Source of the DNA: JAKPQD01 sp029572965 | Lineage (GTDB): Bacteria; Bacteroidota; Bacteroidia; Bacteroidales; DTGW01 | Reading direction: 5' to 3' | Assembly (NCBI GenBank): GCA_035374585.1 | Contig: DAOSPF010000003.1 | Coordinates: forward strand, 23,096-87,095 | Length of the DNA: 64,000 nt | Part shown: piece by piece, positions 9,004 through 18,451 of the stretch | How positions within the stretch are numbered: the stretch's first letter is position 1 | How the letters are laid out: each line of letters starts with the position of its first letter | The notes under the pieces: model-generated | What the model was told of the DNA's origin: nothing | The model's database searches: none | What the model saw: only the letters and a program-made list of their open reading frames with translations | Program-made: the position numbers and the translations under genes

Positions 9004-9705
9004 TTAATCCAGTCTTACTTTTTCATTTCTATAATCAGATTCAACAAGCCCGTCGCGCAACCTGACGATGCGATGAGCATGCAGGGCAATGTCTTCCTCA
9101 TGTGTAACAAGTATTATCGTATTTCCCCTTTGATGAATATCATTGAAAAGCCTCATGATATCAATAGAAGTCTTGGTATCAAGGTTTCCGGTAGGTTCAT
9201 CAGCAAGGATAATGGCCGGATTGTTTATCAAAGCCCTTGCCACAGCCACACGCTGTCTTTGACCACCAGATAATTCGTTAGGTTTATGGTGCATACGCTC
9301 GGTCAACCCCACCATGTCAATAATCTGTTTAGCTTTTTCAATCCTCTTTTCCTTTTCGACACCGGCATAAACAAGTGGCAACATTACATTTTCCAAAGCA
9401 TTGTATCGTGCCAACAAATTAAATGTTTGGAAAACAAAGCCAATTTCGCGGTTACGAATGGTAGCCAACTCGTTATCATTGAGCTTGCTGACACTCGTAC
9501 CATTTAAAATATAATCCCCAGAAGTTGGTACATCCAGACAACCCAGAATGTTCATAAGTGTTGATTTTCCTGAGCCTGAAGGCCCCATGATAGCAACATA
9601 CTCGTTTTTATTAATCTCGATATTTACCCCCTGTAATGCAGGAACAACAATCTTTCCTACATAATAATCTTTGCGTAAATCTTTAATACTAATAATACTT
9701 TCCAT
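9004..9705 (-). CDS. ABC transporter ATP-binding protein (LolD/MacB type)
   Basis: A 233-residue single ATPase domain. Walker A GPSGSGKST (about residues 41-49), Q-loop FVFQTFNLL, signature LSGGQRQRVAVARAL, Walker B IILADEPTGNLD and switch His (LVTHEED) are intact. The signature and DEPTGNLD are typical of the LolD/MacB/FtsE subgroup, which powers lipoprotein release, efflux or permease-domain complexes. No FtsX-like permease lies next to it, so its partner must be encoded elsewhere. Confidence 0.88.
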   Translation of the reverse strand: MESIISIKDLRKDYYVGKIVVPALQGVNIEINKNEYVAIMGPSGSGKSTLMNILGCLDVPTSGDYILNGTSVSKLNDNELATIRNREIGFVFQTFNLLARYNALENVMLPLVYAGVEKEKRIEKAKQIIDMVGLTERMHHKPNELSGGQRQRVAVARALINNPAIILADEPTGNLDTKTSIDIMRLFNDIHQRGNTIILVTHEEDIALHAHRIVRLRDGLVESDYRNEKVRLD

Positions 9706-9729
9706 TGTATTGGGGATTTTTAGGTACTA

Positions 9730-10023
9730 TTATTTGTACTTGTTCATTTTATCGTCAATAGTAACAGCCTTTTGCGATGAAGACTGGATTTTAAGGTAAC
9801 ACATCATGTCTTCAGTACCCGCGGCATAACAGGCTGCATGTACCTTTTCTACCAATGTCATCACTTCGGCATAGGTGCCTTCTACAACCGTTTCAAAAGG
9901 GCAAACCTGATATTTCAGGCCGGAGGTTTTGATAATTTCAATAGCTTTGTCAACAATATCATACGGGTGTTTGTCTTTGCTGCGTGGCAACACCTGAATA
10001 GCAGCATTAATCTGTTGGTTCAT
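9730..10023 (-). CDS. MTH1187/YkoF-like thiamine-binding protein (DUF77)
   Basis: A 97-residue protein of the DUF77/MTH1187 family. It has the N-terminal NAAIQVLPRSKDKHPYDIVDKAIEII-type strand and helix and the central CPFETVVEGTYAEVM stretch. Family members form small ferredoxin-like-fold oligomers and have been proposed to bind thiamine or related pyrimidines. It overlaps the upstream gene by 4 bp, so translation is probably coupled. Confidence 0.75.
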   Translation of the reverse strand: MNQQINAAIQVLPRSKDKHPYDIVDKAIEIIKTSGLKYQVCPFETVVEGTYAEVMTLVEKVHAACYAAGTEDMMCYLKIQSSSQKAVTIDDKMNKYK

Positions 10024-10772
10024 AATTTATCTGTTATATCTTCTTTTTTGTTGGCCACTTGGAGTATTTCATCAAAAGAAAGTATGCGTACATTAGTAAC
10101 AATGCAATTTTCGTCAACAAAGTTACCGAATATATTTATTTTATTGATAACGTCGCGCATAAAATGATGTATTGGGCTAACAATTGGTATTAGAAGGATT
10201 ATTTTTGCCAAAAACCTTTCAAACTGAATATCTTCTAATTCTGCGTCATAAACTGGCAATCCAAGTTCTACTTCATTTTTAATAGTTTTTTGCTGCCAAT
10301 CAGTAAAATCAAGACCTTCTCGATTGAAAAAAGCAATGAAATACCTGAGCTTCCGATCTCTTCCGCCCAGGCCGGTACAAAGAAATATCTGTGGTTGTTC
10401 GAGCAAATCGGACTGAATGTACATTTGGGCTTCCTGTAATGCCATTAATGACCATTGATATAATACAGGATGCTTTTGGGATACAAACTTTTCGATAATA
10501 CGAAATGATTTTACATCTTTGCTATGGGCCAACTGAATGAGAAGAATCTTTTTGATTTCCTCATCTGCACTTTCATCATCAAGCAATTCGACATTTAATT
10601 CACCTTCAGGCAAAGACAATTTCTTGTTCCTGTATTTTTGGGACAGGTCAAAGTACTTTACCTGCAGGTCAACATCTATCCTTTCGTTGATAATATTCAC
10701 TTCTCCTTTAAAATCAACAAGCAGTTTTCGTAGATCTTCCAAAGGATCTGTTAATGCACCCGTTTCTTCCAT
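10020..10772 (-). CDS. Conserved hypothetical protein
   Basis: A 250-residue soluble protein without signal peptide or membrane segment. I do not recognise a domain. Residues of about 80-130 (KKILLIQLAHSKDVKSFRIIEK) look like HEAT-type helices, and the centre holds a glycine turn (FLCTGLGGRDRKLRYF). The 4-bp overlap with the DUF77 gene suggests a shared transcript and perhaps a shared role. Confidence 0.7.
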   Translation of the reverse strand: MEETGALTDPLEDLRKLLVDFKGEVNIINERIDVDLQVKYFDLSQKYRNKKLSLPEGELNVELLDDESADEEIKKILLIQLAHSKDVKSFRIIEKFVSQKHPVLYQWSLMALQEAQMYIQSDLLEQPQIFLCTGLGGRDRKLRYFIAFFNREGLDFTDWQQKTIKNEVELGLPVYDAELEDIQFERFLAKIILLIPIVSPIHHFMRDVINKINIFGNFVDENCIVTNVRILSFDEILQVANKKEDITDKL

Positions 10773-10845
10773 GAATTTTTTTTAGCAAAAATAAGCTTTA
10801 AAAAAAACTACCAGGTATTTGGAAAGAAAAAGATTTCTATCATTT

Positions 10846-11991
10846 CTATGCCACAGCTTTCTTGTATTTCCTGACAGCTAAAGTCAACATGGCAACAGCA
10901 TAAATGCCCATACAGGATATTTCGAACAAAAGGTCTTTAAAACCTGAACCTTTAAGCAGTATCATGCGGATAACCCTCATAAAATAATACGCCGGATTAA
11001 GATGATTTACCATTTGTGCCCAATTGGGCATGGTTTCGACGGAAGTAAAAATACCACTCATCATGATACAAATAATCATTACGAAAAACATAATAAACAT
11101 AGCTTGTTGCTGGGTTTCAGTAATGGTAGCCACGAAAAGACCAATACTTAATACTATCACCAGATAAATAGCTGCAATGGCAAATAATAAAAATAAGCTA
11201 CCCTCAATAGGTATGTCAAAAATCAATTTTCCAATGGTCAATCCTACACCAAGCTCAATAAGGGCAAGAATCCAAAACGGAATAAGCTTTCCGGCTATAA
11301 ACTGGTATTTTTTGACAGGGGTAACATTGATTTGCTCGATGGTACCAATTTCTTTTTCCCTGACAAGGTTTAAACCCGCTAAAAACATACCTACAAGCGT
11401 AACCAAAACCACCAAAACCCCGGGTACCATAAAACATTTATAATTCAACTCAGGATTGTACCAAAAACGGTGTTGTATATTCAGTTGTGCCGGAGCAACA
11501 TTAGTACCAGCAACACCTATAGATACTGGTCGGTTGTACCTTCCGCTTTGAATAAGCTCTGCCTGATAATCGGCCATGATAGCCTGAATGTACGAACTGG
11601 CAATACCGGCCACCATACCGTTGATAGCATTAAAGGTAGCCTGAACTTTTGCCGATGACTCGTTTAAAAGCTGTTTCTCAAAATCGCGGTTGATGCACAA
11701 AACCACATCTGCCTTGCCATCTTGCATAAGCTGTTGCGCCTGGATAGCAGAAGACATATAATTGTCAATAACGAAGAATTTCGAAGCCAGAAAATGCGAA
11801 GCCAAACGCCTTGAAGCCATTGAGAGGTCATTGTCCACAATCACCATCCGGATGCTTTTCATTTCCATGGTTGCAGCATTCACCAAAATTAAAAGTTGCA
11901 CCAACGGAATGACAAATATGATAGGCAACATCATTTTGTTGCGAAAAATCTGGGCAAACTCTTTTTTCAGGAATATCAATATTATACGCAT
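10846..11991 (-). CDS. ABC-2 type permease (YhhJ-like), second of pair
   Basis: A 381-residue membrane protein with one N-terminal segment (MLPIIFVIPLVQLLILVNA), a large periplasmic domain (about residues 45-180) and five C-terminal segments. The FLAGLNLVREKEIGTIEQINVTP-type block is characteristic of ABC-2/YhhJ drug-efflux permeases. It is the last gene of the TetR-controlled efflux operon and pairs with the upstream permease, probably as a heterodimer driven by the two ATPases. Confidence 0.85.
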   Translation of the reverse strand: MRIILIFLKKEFAQIFRNKMMLPIIFVIPLVQLLILVNAATMEMKSIRMVIVDNDLSMASRRLASHFLASKFFVIDNYMSSAIQAQQLMQDGKADVVLCINRDFEKQLLNESSAKVQATFNAINGMVAGIASSYIQAIMADYQAELIQSGRYNRPVSIGVAGTNVAPAQLNIQHRFWYNPELNYKCFMVPGVLVVLVTLVGMFLAGLNLVREKEIGTIEQINVTPVKKYQFIAGKLIPFWILALIELGVGLTIGKLIFDIPIEGSLFLLFAIAAIYLVIVLSIGLFVATITETQQQAMFIMFFVMIICIMMSGIFTSVETMPNWAQMVNHLNPAYYFMRVIRMILLKGSGFKDLLFEISCMGIYAVAMLTLAVRKYKKAVA

Positions 11992-12002
11992 AACAGCAGT
12001 TT

Positions 12003-13124
12003 TTACCTCCTAATTTTAAACTTTTTAATAGCCAGCAGGATAAAAAACAAATTCATCGACAGCAGGATCAACGTCTCTTTCCATACCTCTTTCAGGCCAT
12101 TTCCCATCAACATAATATGTTTCAGTATGATAATAAAGTACTTTGGAGGCATTATATTACAAAACCATTGTAAAATGAGCGGCATATTTTCTATAGGAAA
12201 AATAAAACCAGATAACAAGATGGTTGGAAGCATCAATCCCACCGCAGAAACAAACATAGCAACCATTTGGCTATCGGCTATTGTTGAAATAAGTATCCCT
12301 AATGATAAAGCCAGGGAAATAAACAGAAAACATTCGAAAAATAGGAGAAACAAGCTCCCGGCAACTGGAAGGCCAAACACAGACCATCCTAATACAACAA
12401 TTACAAATGCATTGATAAATGAAAGTAATATATATGGAGTAACTTTACCCAAAAGGATTTCAACAGGCCTCACAGGCGAGACCAGCAATACATCCATGCT
12501 CCCGTATTCTTTTTCTCTTACAATTGAGACAGAAGTCATCAAAGCAGAGATAAGCATCAGGATAAGTGCCATAATACCCGGAACAAAAAAATACACTCCT
12601 TTAAGCTCAGGATTATACGCCATGCGAACCTCAGGAACTATTTGCAACATCCCGGACTTTTGAACATTTTTATCATTTATGTACCCCCGAATTACAGCAG
12701 TGGCATAAGAAACCGAAAGATTGGCAAAATTGGCATCAGAAGCATCAGCAATAATCTGCACATTGGCTTTGCGATTGCGTTGCAGGTTATAGTCAAACTG
12801 CTGTTCAAACACTATAGCAAGCTTTGCAGCCCCCGATTTAAAAACACTTTCAAGCTGACCATAATTACTAATCCGCTGTTTAACTACAAAATAACATGAA
12901 GACTCAAGCCTGTCAACAATCTGGTTAGTAGTGTAATCATTGGATTGATCCAACACTGCAATTCCAATAGTCTTGATTTCGTTGGTAATAACAAAGCCAA
13001 AAAGCAGCATAAGAGCAACCGGAATACCAAACAAAATGAGCATTGTACGCTTATCGCGCAAAATGTGGTGAAACTCTTTCTTTACCAGACTTAAATATGT
13101 CTTCATAATGCTTTTTCTACTCAA
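12003..13124 (-). CDS. ABC-2 type permease, first of pair
   Basis: A 373-residue paralogue of the next permease, with the same layout: N-terminal segment (LILFGIPVALMLLFGFVI), periplasmic domain, then five membrane segments with the conserved SIVREKEYGSMDVLLVSPV block. It overlaps neither neighbour; 11-12 bp gaps link it to the HAD gene and the second permease, consistent with one operon. Substrate is unknown; YhiI-RbbA-YhhJ-type systems are linked to export of drugs or envelope material. Confidence 0.87.
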   Translation of the reverse strand: MSRKSIMKTYLSLVKKEFHHILRDKRTMLILFGIPVALMLLFGFVITNEIKTIGIAVLDQSNDYTTNQIVDRLESSCYFVVKQRISNYGQLESVFKSGAAKLAIVFEQQFDYNLQRNRKANVQIIADASDANFANLSVSYATAVIRGYINDKNVQKSGMLQIVPEVRMAYNPELKGVYFFVPGIMALILMLISALMTSVSIVREKEYGSMDVLLVSPVRPVEILLGKVTPYILLSFINAFVIVVLGWSVFGLPVAGSLFLLFFECFLFISLALSLGILISTIADSQMVAMFVSAVGLMLPTILLSGFIFPIENMPLILQWFCNIMPPKYFIIILKHIMLMGNGLKEVWKETLILLSMNLFFILLAIKKFKIRR

Positions 13125-13136
13125 ATACTTTACTCT

Positions 13137-13784
13137 CTACGAATTCAAAATCGAGCTAACATCACTCATCGTCAACTCATTGAAATTGTTGATTATTTTA
13201 TCAGCCTTTACCAGTTTATCAGGCGTGAAAGAGGTTGTAATAGCCACAACCTTCATTCCTGCAGCTTTGGCAGCTTCTATACCTAATACCGAATCTTCAA
13301 TAACAAGGCAGTTCTTAGGTTCAATGCCCAGTAATTTTGAAGACTTGAGATAAATTTCAGGATCGGGCTTGCCATGTGTCACCTGCGATTCGTCCACCAA
13401 AATATCGAAGAAGTTCCTGATATCCAGCTTGTCGAGAACAAAGTCAAGATTTTCAGTAGGTGCAGAGGTTCCAACTGCCAAACGATAATTGTTTTTGCGC
13501 AATTCAAACAACAAGTTCATCAATCCATCAGGAGCAGAAATACTTGACGCAAAAACCTCTCTGTAAAGCGCTTCTTTTTCAATAGCTATCTCGTTAACCC
13601 TTTTTGCATCATTTATACCAAGTAACTTTTCGACAAACACTTTGTTTGTCCCGCCAAATATATCCCTTACCAAAGGAGCCATCTCGGGACGCCCATATTT
13701 TTGGCACATCATCTGCCATGTTTGATCGTGAACCTTACTGTTATCGACCAACACCCCATCCATATCAAAAATTACTGCTTTCAT
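13137..13784 (-). CDS. HAD hydrolase (beta-phosphoglucomutase-like)
   Basis: A 215-residue haloacid-dehalogenase-type phosphatase or phosphoglucomutase. Motif I DMDGVLVD (residues 7-14), motif II threonine region (VGTSAPT), the lysine of motif III (HGKPDPEIYL) and motif IV (CLVIEDSVLGIEAAKAAG) are present, with the alpha-helical cap between I and II. It lies inside the efflux operon, between ATPase and permease genes (12 bp before the permease, 88 bp after the ATPase), which is unusual and may be a chance insertion. Confidence 0.85.
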   Translation of the reverse strand: MKAVIFDMDGVLVDNSKVHDQTWQMMCQKYGRPEMAPLVRDIFGGTNKVFVEKLLGINDAKRVNEIAIEKEALYREVFASSISAPDGLMNLLFELRKNNYRLAVGTSAPTENLDFVLDKLDIRNFFDILVDESQVTHGKPDPEIYLKSSKLLGIEPKNCLVIEDSVLGIEAAKAAGMKVVAITTSFTPDKLVKADKIINNFNELTMSDVSSILNS

Positions 13785-13872
13785 ATTGAGAGGTTAGTGT
13801 TTAGGGGTTTGTAAATAGTCAATAATAACTCTTTCTTCATATTTGTTGTTGTTTGTGTTTTTTTATTCGTAA

Positions 13873-14634
13873 TTAGTAATTAACATTCCTTGCTACTTTA
13901 AAAAATAACTCATCAATAGAATTGACCTGGTGCTTTTCTTTCAAATCTTTGGGTTTGCCCAGTTCAATGATTTTACCCTCGGACATAATGGAAACCCTGT
14001 TACAATACTCGGCTTCATCCATATAATGCGTTGTAACAAAGACCGTAATGCCCATTTCGGCCGTTTCGTTTATCAAATCCCAGAACTGACGGCGTGTTAT
14101 CGGGTCAACACCTCCTGTAGGCTCGTCCAAAAAAACAACTTTTGGTTTGTGCAACACTGCAATAGAAAAAGCTATCTTTTGTTTCCAGCCTAATGGTATG
14201 TCTTTTATCAGCTTTTTCTGCATATCCTGCATACCAAACTTCTCAATCAGCTCATTGGTACGTTGTTCAATTGTTTTTTTATCCAAACCATAAATTCCAC
14301 CAAAAAAACGGATGTTCTCCATCATGTTCAAATCATCATAAAGCGAGAACTTTTGGCTCATATAGCCAATGCTTTGCTTTATCTTTTCGCTTTGTTTATA
14401 AACATCATAACCTGCAACATAAGCTTCACCTGACGTTGGAGAAAGCAATCCGCATAAAATACGTATTGCAGTGGTCTTTCCTGCCCCATTAGCCCCAAGA
14501 AACCCAAATATCTCGCCTTTTTCAACAGAAAAAGTCAGGTTATCATTGGCAACAAACTTCCCAAATTTTTTGGTCATGTTTTTTACCCATATTACAGTAC
14601 TATCAGCCTTATCTATATCCTGAAACCTTTCCAT
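13873..14634 (-). CDS. ABC-2 exporter ATPase, second of pair
   Basis: A 253-residue ATPase of the DrrA/CcmA class. Walker A GANGAGKTT, Q-loop YMSQKFSLY and Walker B VVFLDEPTGGVDP are intact. The signature position reads IPLGWKQKIAFSIAVLHKP: the usual LSGG is replaced by IPLGWKQ, as in the second half of RbbA-type proteins. It starts 3 bp after the first ATPase ends, and together they correspond to a split RbbA-like ATPase. Confidence 0.88.
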   Translation of the reverse strand: MERFQDIDKADSTVIWVKNMTKKFGKFVANDNLTFSVEKGEIFGFLGANGAGKTTAIRILCGLLSPTSGEAYVAGYDVYKQSEKIKQSIGYMSQKFSLYDDLNMMENIRFFGGIYGLDKKTIEQRTNELIEKFGMQDMQKKLIKDIPLGWKQKIAFSIAVLHKPKVVFLDEPTGGVDPITRRQFWDLINETAEMGITVFVTTHYMDEAEYCNRVSIMSEGKIIELGKPKDLKEKHQVNSIDELFFKVARNVNY

Positions 14635-14637
14635 TTT

Positions 14638-15537
14638 CTATTGAACCATTAATTTCATAAAACAATCTTCAACAGTTGGGTTTATTGGCTTTATTTCAAC
14701 ATTAGAAAAACCAGTATTTTTGAGCTCTGTCACAACATTATCAATAACCCCGGTATTCAGCGTAACATGCACTTCCTGCCCAAACAAATGAACATTTTTG
14801 CAATAGTTTGAATGCTTGAGGTATTCCTTCATTTTATAGACTTTATCTGAAGTTACAGCATATAGCACTTCATTAAAAGAATTGACTACAGCCTGAGGCG
14901 TATCAATCTGAAGAATTTTTCCAGATTGCATAAGGGCTACCCGGTCACATAAAGCGGCTTCGTCCATATATGGTGTTGATACCAGGATAGATATGCCTTT
15001 TTTCTGAAGATTCTTGAGCATTCCCCAGAACTCCTTTCGCGAAACAGCGTCAACGCCAGTAGTTGGCTCATCCAATATAAGCAACTTCGGTTTATGTATC
15101 AGGGCACAAGACAATGCCAACTTCTGTTTCATACCTCCAGAAAGTTTTCCCGCTGGCCTATCTTTAAAAGGCTCTATCTGCGAATAGATGTCACTTACAA
15201 GATGGTAATTTTCCTGAACAGTAGTTCCAAAAAGCGCTGCAAAGAACTCAATATTTTCTTCTATGCTTAAATCGGGATAAAGCGAGAACTTGCCCGGCAT
15301 GTACCCAATATGTTTGCGCAAAGCTTTGAAATTGGCATTCACTTCCATTCCACATACCTCTGCAATTCCACTATCCGGGACCAGCAGCGTTGCAACAATT
15401 TGCATAATGGTTGTTTTACCAGCCCCATCTGGCCCGATAAGTCCGAATATCTCATTCTCGTTCACTTCAAACGAAATATCCTCAATCGCCTTGGTTGTGC
15501 CGTAGGTCTTGCAAAGATTATTTAACCTGACCATCAT
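14638..15537 (-). CDS. ABC-2 exporter ATPase, first of pair
   Basis: A 299-residue ATPase with Walker A GPDGAGKTT, Q-loop YMPGKFSLY, canonical signature LSGGMKQKLALSCAL, Walker B LLILDEPTTGVDA, and a C-terminal extension of about 75 residues that may help couple to the permease. The H-loop position reads STPYMDEA, so the usual histidine (TH) is replaced by proline, also seen in RbbA-like proteins. The neighbouring ATPase keeps TTHYMDEA, so the pair may have one competent and one degenerate site each. Confidence 0.88.
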   Translation of the reverse strand: MMVRLNNLCKTYGTTKAIEDISFEVNENEIFGLIGPDGAGKTTIMQIVATLLVPDSGIAEVCGMEVNANFKALRKHIGYMPGKFSLYPDLSIEENIEFFAALFGTTVQENYHLVSDIYSQIEPFKDRPAGKLSGGMKQKLALSCALIHKPKLLILDEPTTGVDAVSRKEFWGMLKNLQKKGISILVSTPYMDEAALCDRVALMQSGKILQIDTPQAVVNSFNEVLYAVTSDKVYKMKEYLKHSNYCKNVHLFGQEVHVTLNTGVIDNVVTELKNTGFSNVEIKPINPTVEDCFMKLMVQ

Positions 15538-15547
15538 AAATGCTATT

Positions 15548-16429
15548 TTAAAATTTCACTTCCGCAGGCATCCCTATTTTTAGCGATCCGTCATTCGGAA
15601 CATCAATTTTAATGGCATATACAAGGTTCACCCTTTCATCTCTGGTTTGAATTATCTTTGGAGTAAACTCTGCCTTTGAAGAAATCCATGATACCTGGCC
15701 ATCATACTGCTGAAAGCTTTCATTAGCCCCATCAATAAACACTTTTACTTTTTGGCCAATCTTCACCTGCGACAGCTGAGATCCGGATATAAAAGCCCTG
15801 AGTTTCATGACCTTCAAGTCTGCAATTTTGCAAATCACCTTCCCTGGTGTGATTATCTCGCCCTTTTCAACGTATTTGTCCAATATTGTGCCATTGACAG
15901 GACTAACAACCTTATACTTTGAGAGTTGATCGGCTATTTGGGCTATTTGCCATTGCAAAGCCTTAATTTCTGCATCTATTGAGTGCATTTGTGTTGCAAC
16001 AGCATTTTTTTGTTTAGCTATAAGCTTTAACTGGTCATTAATGTCGTCAAGTTGCTTAACCGGGGCAGATCCGTCAGACACAAGCTTCTCAATACGTATT
16101 TTATTCACCTCAGCGGCCCTTAACTGTTCGTCATACACATCCAACTGAGATGCTACTTGCGTTTTACGTGCACGGGCCGACTCAATCTGAGCTTCCAACT
16201 GGTTTATACGCAACACCGTTGAAACAGAGTCAATAGAAAGAAGTACATCCCCTTGTTTAACCTCCTGCCCTTCATCAAATTCCAGCTCAGTAATTTTACC
16301 CTGAACCTCAGAGGTAATTTGAGTTTCAACGACTTCAAAATTTCCATAAGCATCGGTTTTACCATTTCGGTTGTTGCACGACACAAACGCCAAAACACTT
16401 ATCATCGCTACAAATTTTATTATTCTCAT
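15548..16429 (-). CDS. HlyD/YhiI-family periplasmic adaptor lipoprotein
   Basis: A 293-residue membrane-fusion protein linking the inner-membrane ABC permeases to the TolC partner. I start it at the internal Met (MRIIKFVAMISVLAFVSC) because this gives a clean lipoprotein signal with Cys18 and removes an overlap with the TolC gene; a longer frame runs to 16489. The lipoyl half-motifs flank a coiled-coil hairpin (about residues 60-150, rich in Q, A and K), followed by VVSPVNGTILDKYVEKGEIITPG. Spacing to the ATPase gene is 10 bp. Confidence 0.88.
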   Translation of the reverse strand: MRIIKFVAMISVLAFVSCNNRNGKTDAYGNFEVVETQITSEVQGKITELEFDEGQEVKQGDVLLSIDSVSTVLRINQLEAQIESARARKTQVASQLDVYDEQLRAAEVNKIRIEKLVSDGSAPVKQLDDINDQLKLIAKQKNAVATQMHSIDAEIKALQWQIAQIADQLSKYKVVSPVNGTILDKYVEKGEIITPGKVICKIADLKVMKLRAFISGSQLSQVKIGQKVKVFIDGANESFQQYDGQVSWISSKAEFTPKIIQTRDERVNLVYAIKIDVPNDGSLKIGMPAEVKF

Positions 16430-16475
16430 TGTCTTTATTTTATCGTAATTTTTAATTCGTAATTGAATATTAAGT

Positions 16476-17771
16476 TTAATAAACCCCATAAATGCTTTGT
16501 AAATTGCTTTGTTCCTGCATGAGCTGAACTTTATGCATCTCGAGGTTCAACTTGGCTTGCATTTCGGCATTCAAGTCATTGATAAAATCTGTAGAAGAAA
16601 TCAGGCCTTTATCAAGCCTGTCTGCCGAACGCCGGGCAATGGAGCTGCGCAGCTCAACAATCTTAGCATCTGTAACAACAGCATTTTCGAGCTGTACAAT
16701 GCGTGATTTGCTATTATTGATAGATATTTGTATGTTATTTTCCACTGCACTGCGCTGATTATTGATCATTACAGCCTGCATACGGGCAATACTCCTTTCC
16801 CGGGCTGAATTGTTCCAATCGAAAATATTCCACTTGAAATTCAGGCCTATTATATAGTAAGGATCAAAAGAAGTAGAAAGCATATTCAATCCCGGTTTAC
16901 CATACCCTGCCTGAGCAAATGCAGACAGCTTGGGCATACGCTGGGCTTTATATATTTTTTCAGAATATTGCAGGGCTTCTTGTTTTGCATCCAATGCAGC
17001 CAAATCAGGACGGCTCATTTGCAAACTATCCGGCTTATTAATAACAGGTATATCAAACTTTGCCGAATCGCCTATTTGCTCGCCCATCAATACCGAAAGG
17101 TTTGCCAACAATGATTTATAAAGCATATCTAATTCAAATAGCTGTTGATTAAGTTTCAAAACCTCTACAGTAATGTTATCTCTGTCCGACTCCATCATCA
17201 TCCCCTGTGATATAAGGGAATTTATCTGCTTCAATTTTGTATCATAAGTATTTATAAGCACTTCAACCAGCTTTTTATTCGAACGGTTAAGAATAATGGA
17301 ATAATACAACTGAGTAGTTTGGTCAAGTACTTTATTTATATCCGATTTAGCGCTAAATACATCCGATTTATAGGATAAATCAGAAAACTCACGCCGCGCC
17401 TTGTTCAAACCTCCGTCATATATCAATTGCGTGGCATCAAGCCAAACTTTGTATTGGTCACGGTCTGTTTCAATTGTTTTTTTGGAAAACCCAATTGGTT
17501 TCTGAAAAGTATCAGGTAGCAGCATATCAAGTTTAATAGCATCACTCTGATATGTAGCTTGTCCATTAAGGTTTAACTGAGGCAGCCACTCATTTTTCAA
17601 ATTTTTTCCCTTTAAACATGCAATAGAATCGGTGATTGTAGCATTAGGGCCAATCGGATGATTTTGCCGCACCCTTTGTTTGCAGTATTCAAGGCTTATT
17701 GCTTGTCCATAAATAAAAGTTGGCACAAAAGCAAACAAAAGGACTACAGGTATTTTAAATAATCTCCTCAT
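16476..17771 (-). CDS. TolC-family outer-membrane efflux protein
   Basis: A 431-residue TolC-like protein with a signal peptide (VVLLFAFVPTFIYGQ) and two OEP repeats of long helices and strands (for example QLIYDGGLNKARREFSDLSY and FKWNIFDWNNSARERSIARM). It forms the outer-membrane channel for the exporter encoded downstream. It starts 2 bp after the TetR stop, so regulator and pump are one transcript. Confidence 0.9.
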   Translation of the reverse strand: MRRLFKIPVVLLFAFVPTFIYGQAISLEYCKQRVRQNHPIGPNATITDSIACLKGKNLKNEWLPQLNLNGQATYQSDAIKLDMLLPDTFQKPIGFSKKTIETDRDQYKVWLDATQLIYDGGLNKARREFSDLSYKSDVFSAKSDINKVLDQTTQLYYSIILNRSNKKLVEVLINTYDTKLKQINSLISQGMMMESDRDNITVEVLKLNQQLFELDMLYKSLLANLSVLMGEQIGDSAKFDIPVINKPDSLQMSRPDLAALDAKQEALQYSEKIYKAQRMPKLSAFAQAGYGKPGLNMLSTSFDPYYIIGLNFKWNIFDWNNSARERSIARMQAVMINNQRSAVENNIQISINNSKSRIVQLENAVVTDAKIVELRSSIARRSADRLDKGLISSTDFINDLNAEMQAKLNLEMHKVQLMQEQSNLQSIYGVY

Positions 17772-17773
17772 AA

Positions 17774-18400
17774 TTACTTTTTAATTGCATTGATTACAAA
17801 CTCGGCAACAGCCTTTTTCCGTTCTTCAATGAACAAATTCCAATCGCCAGAATTATTGGCAAATACAACCCCTTGTATTAAAGGCTTTCCAATAACCGGG
17901 AAAATACACATTGAAACAATGTTTACAATAAGATGACGAAAATCAATAGGCCTAATAACGCCCTTAGCTATATTTTCCTGGATCGACATTACAAAAGGTG
18001 CCATGACATTGTTTCTCAACATATCAATTTTATCAATCATAAGTTTCTTAAACGCTTCCGAGTCTCTATTTATCTCCTGGACAACAAAAACCGGAATATG
18101 TGGATTGTCAGAAAAAAAACTAATGTAATTATCAACAGCCACCTCTATTCTTTCAAAGAGAGACATATCCTTAGACAAAGTGAAAGCCATATTTTCAAAA
18201 AACTTATCAATTGTTTTTGAAAACACCATTTCAAACATTTTATCTTTTGAACGATAATAATAGTGTAGCAATGCTTTGTTGATACCAGCCTTATCCGAGA
18301 TATCCTGCATACGGGCACCGTAATAACCTTTTTCAAAAAAAACTTCCATTGCCGCAGCAAATATCTGCTCTTCAGTTTTTAACCGTTGTTCGTCTGTCAT
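17774..18400 (-). CDS. TetR-family repressor of the efflux operon
   Basis: A 208-residue TetR-type regulator. The N-terminal helix-turn-helix is clear (IFAAAMEVFFEKGYYGARMQDISDKAGINKALLHYYYRSK, residues 13-52, given here as its two flanks: IFAAAMEVFF and LLHYYYRSK). The C-terminal ligand domain is divergent. It is the first gene of the pump operon, with a palindrome and a consensus promoter 18-51 bp upstream, which indicates autoregulation and control of the whole pump. Confidence 0.9.
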   Translation of the reverse strand: MTDEQRLKTEEQIFAAAMEVFFEKGYYGARMQDISDKAGINKALLHYYYRSKDKMFEMVFSKTIDKFFENMAFTLSKDMSLFERIEVAVDNYISFFSDNPHIPVFVVQEINRDSEAFKKLMIDKIDMLRNNVMAPFVMSIQENIAKGVIRPIDFRHLIVNIVSMCIFPVIGKPLIQGVVFANNSGDWNLFIEERKKAVAEFVINAIKK

Positions 18401-18417
18401 AGGCTATAATTTTTTAG

Positions 18418-18451
18418 CAAATATAAATTAACTATTTGGTTAAACCAAATA
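18418..18451 (-). promoter_or_regulatory. TetR operator overlapping the -33 box of the efflux promoter
   Basis: On the minus strand a -7 box TATATTTG (18425-18418) and a -33 TTTG (18449-18446) are separated by 20 bp, matching the Bacteroidetes consensus TTTG-N19-21-TAnnTTTG. The -33 box lies inside a palindrome, TATTTGGT-TAA-ACCAAATA (18433-18451, 8-bp perfect arms). A repressor bound here would block the promoter. The regulator just downstream is the obvious candidate. Confidence 0.72.
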
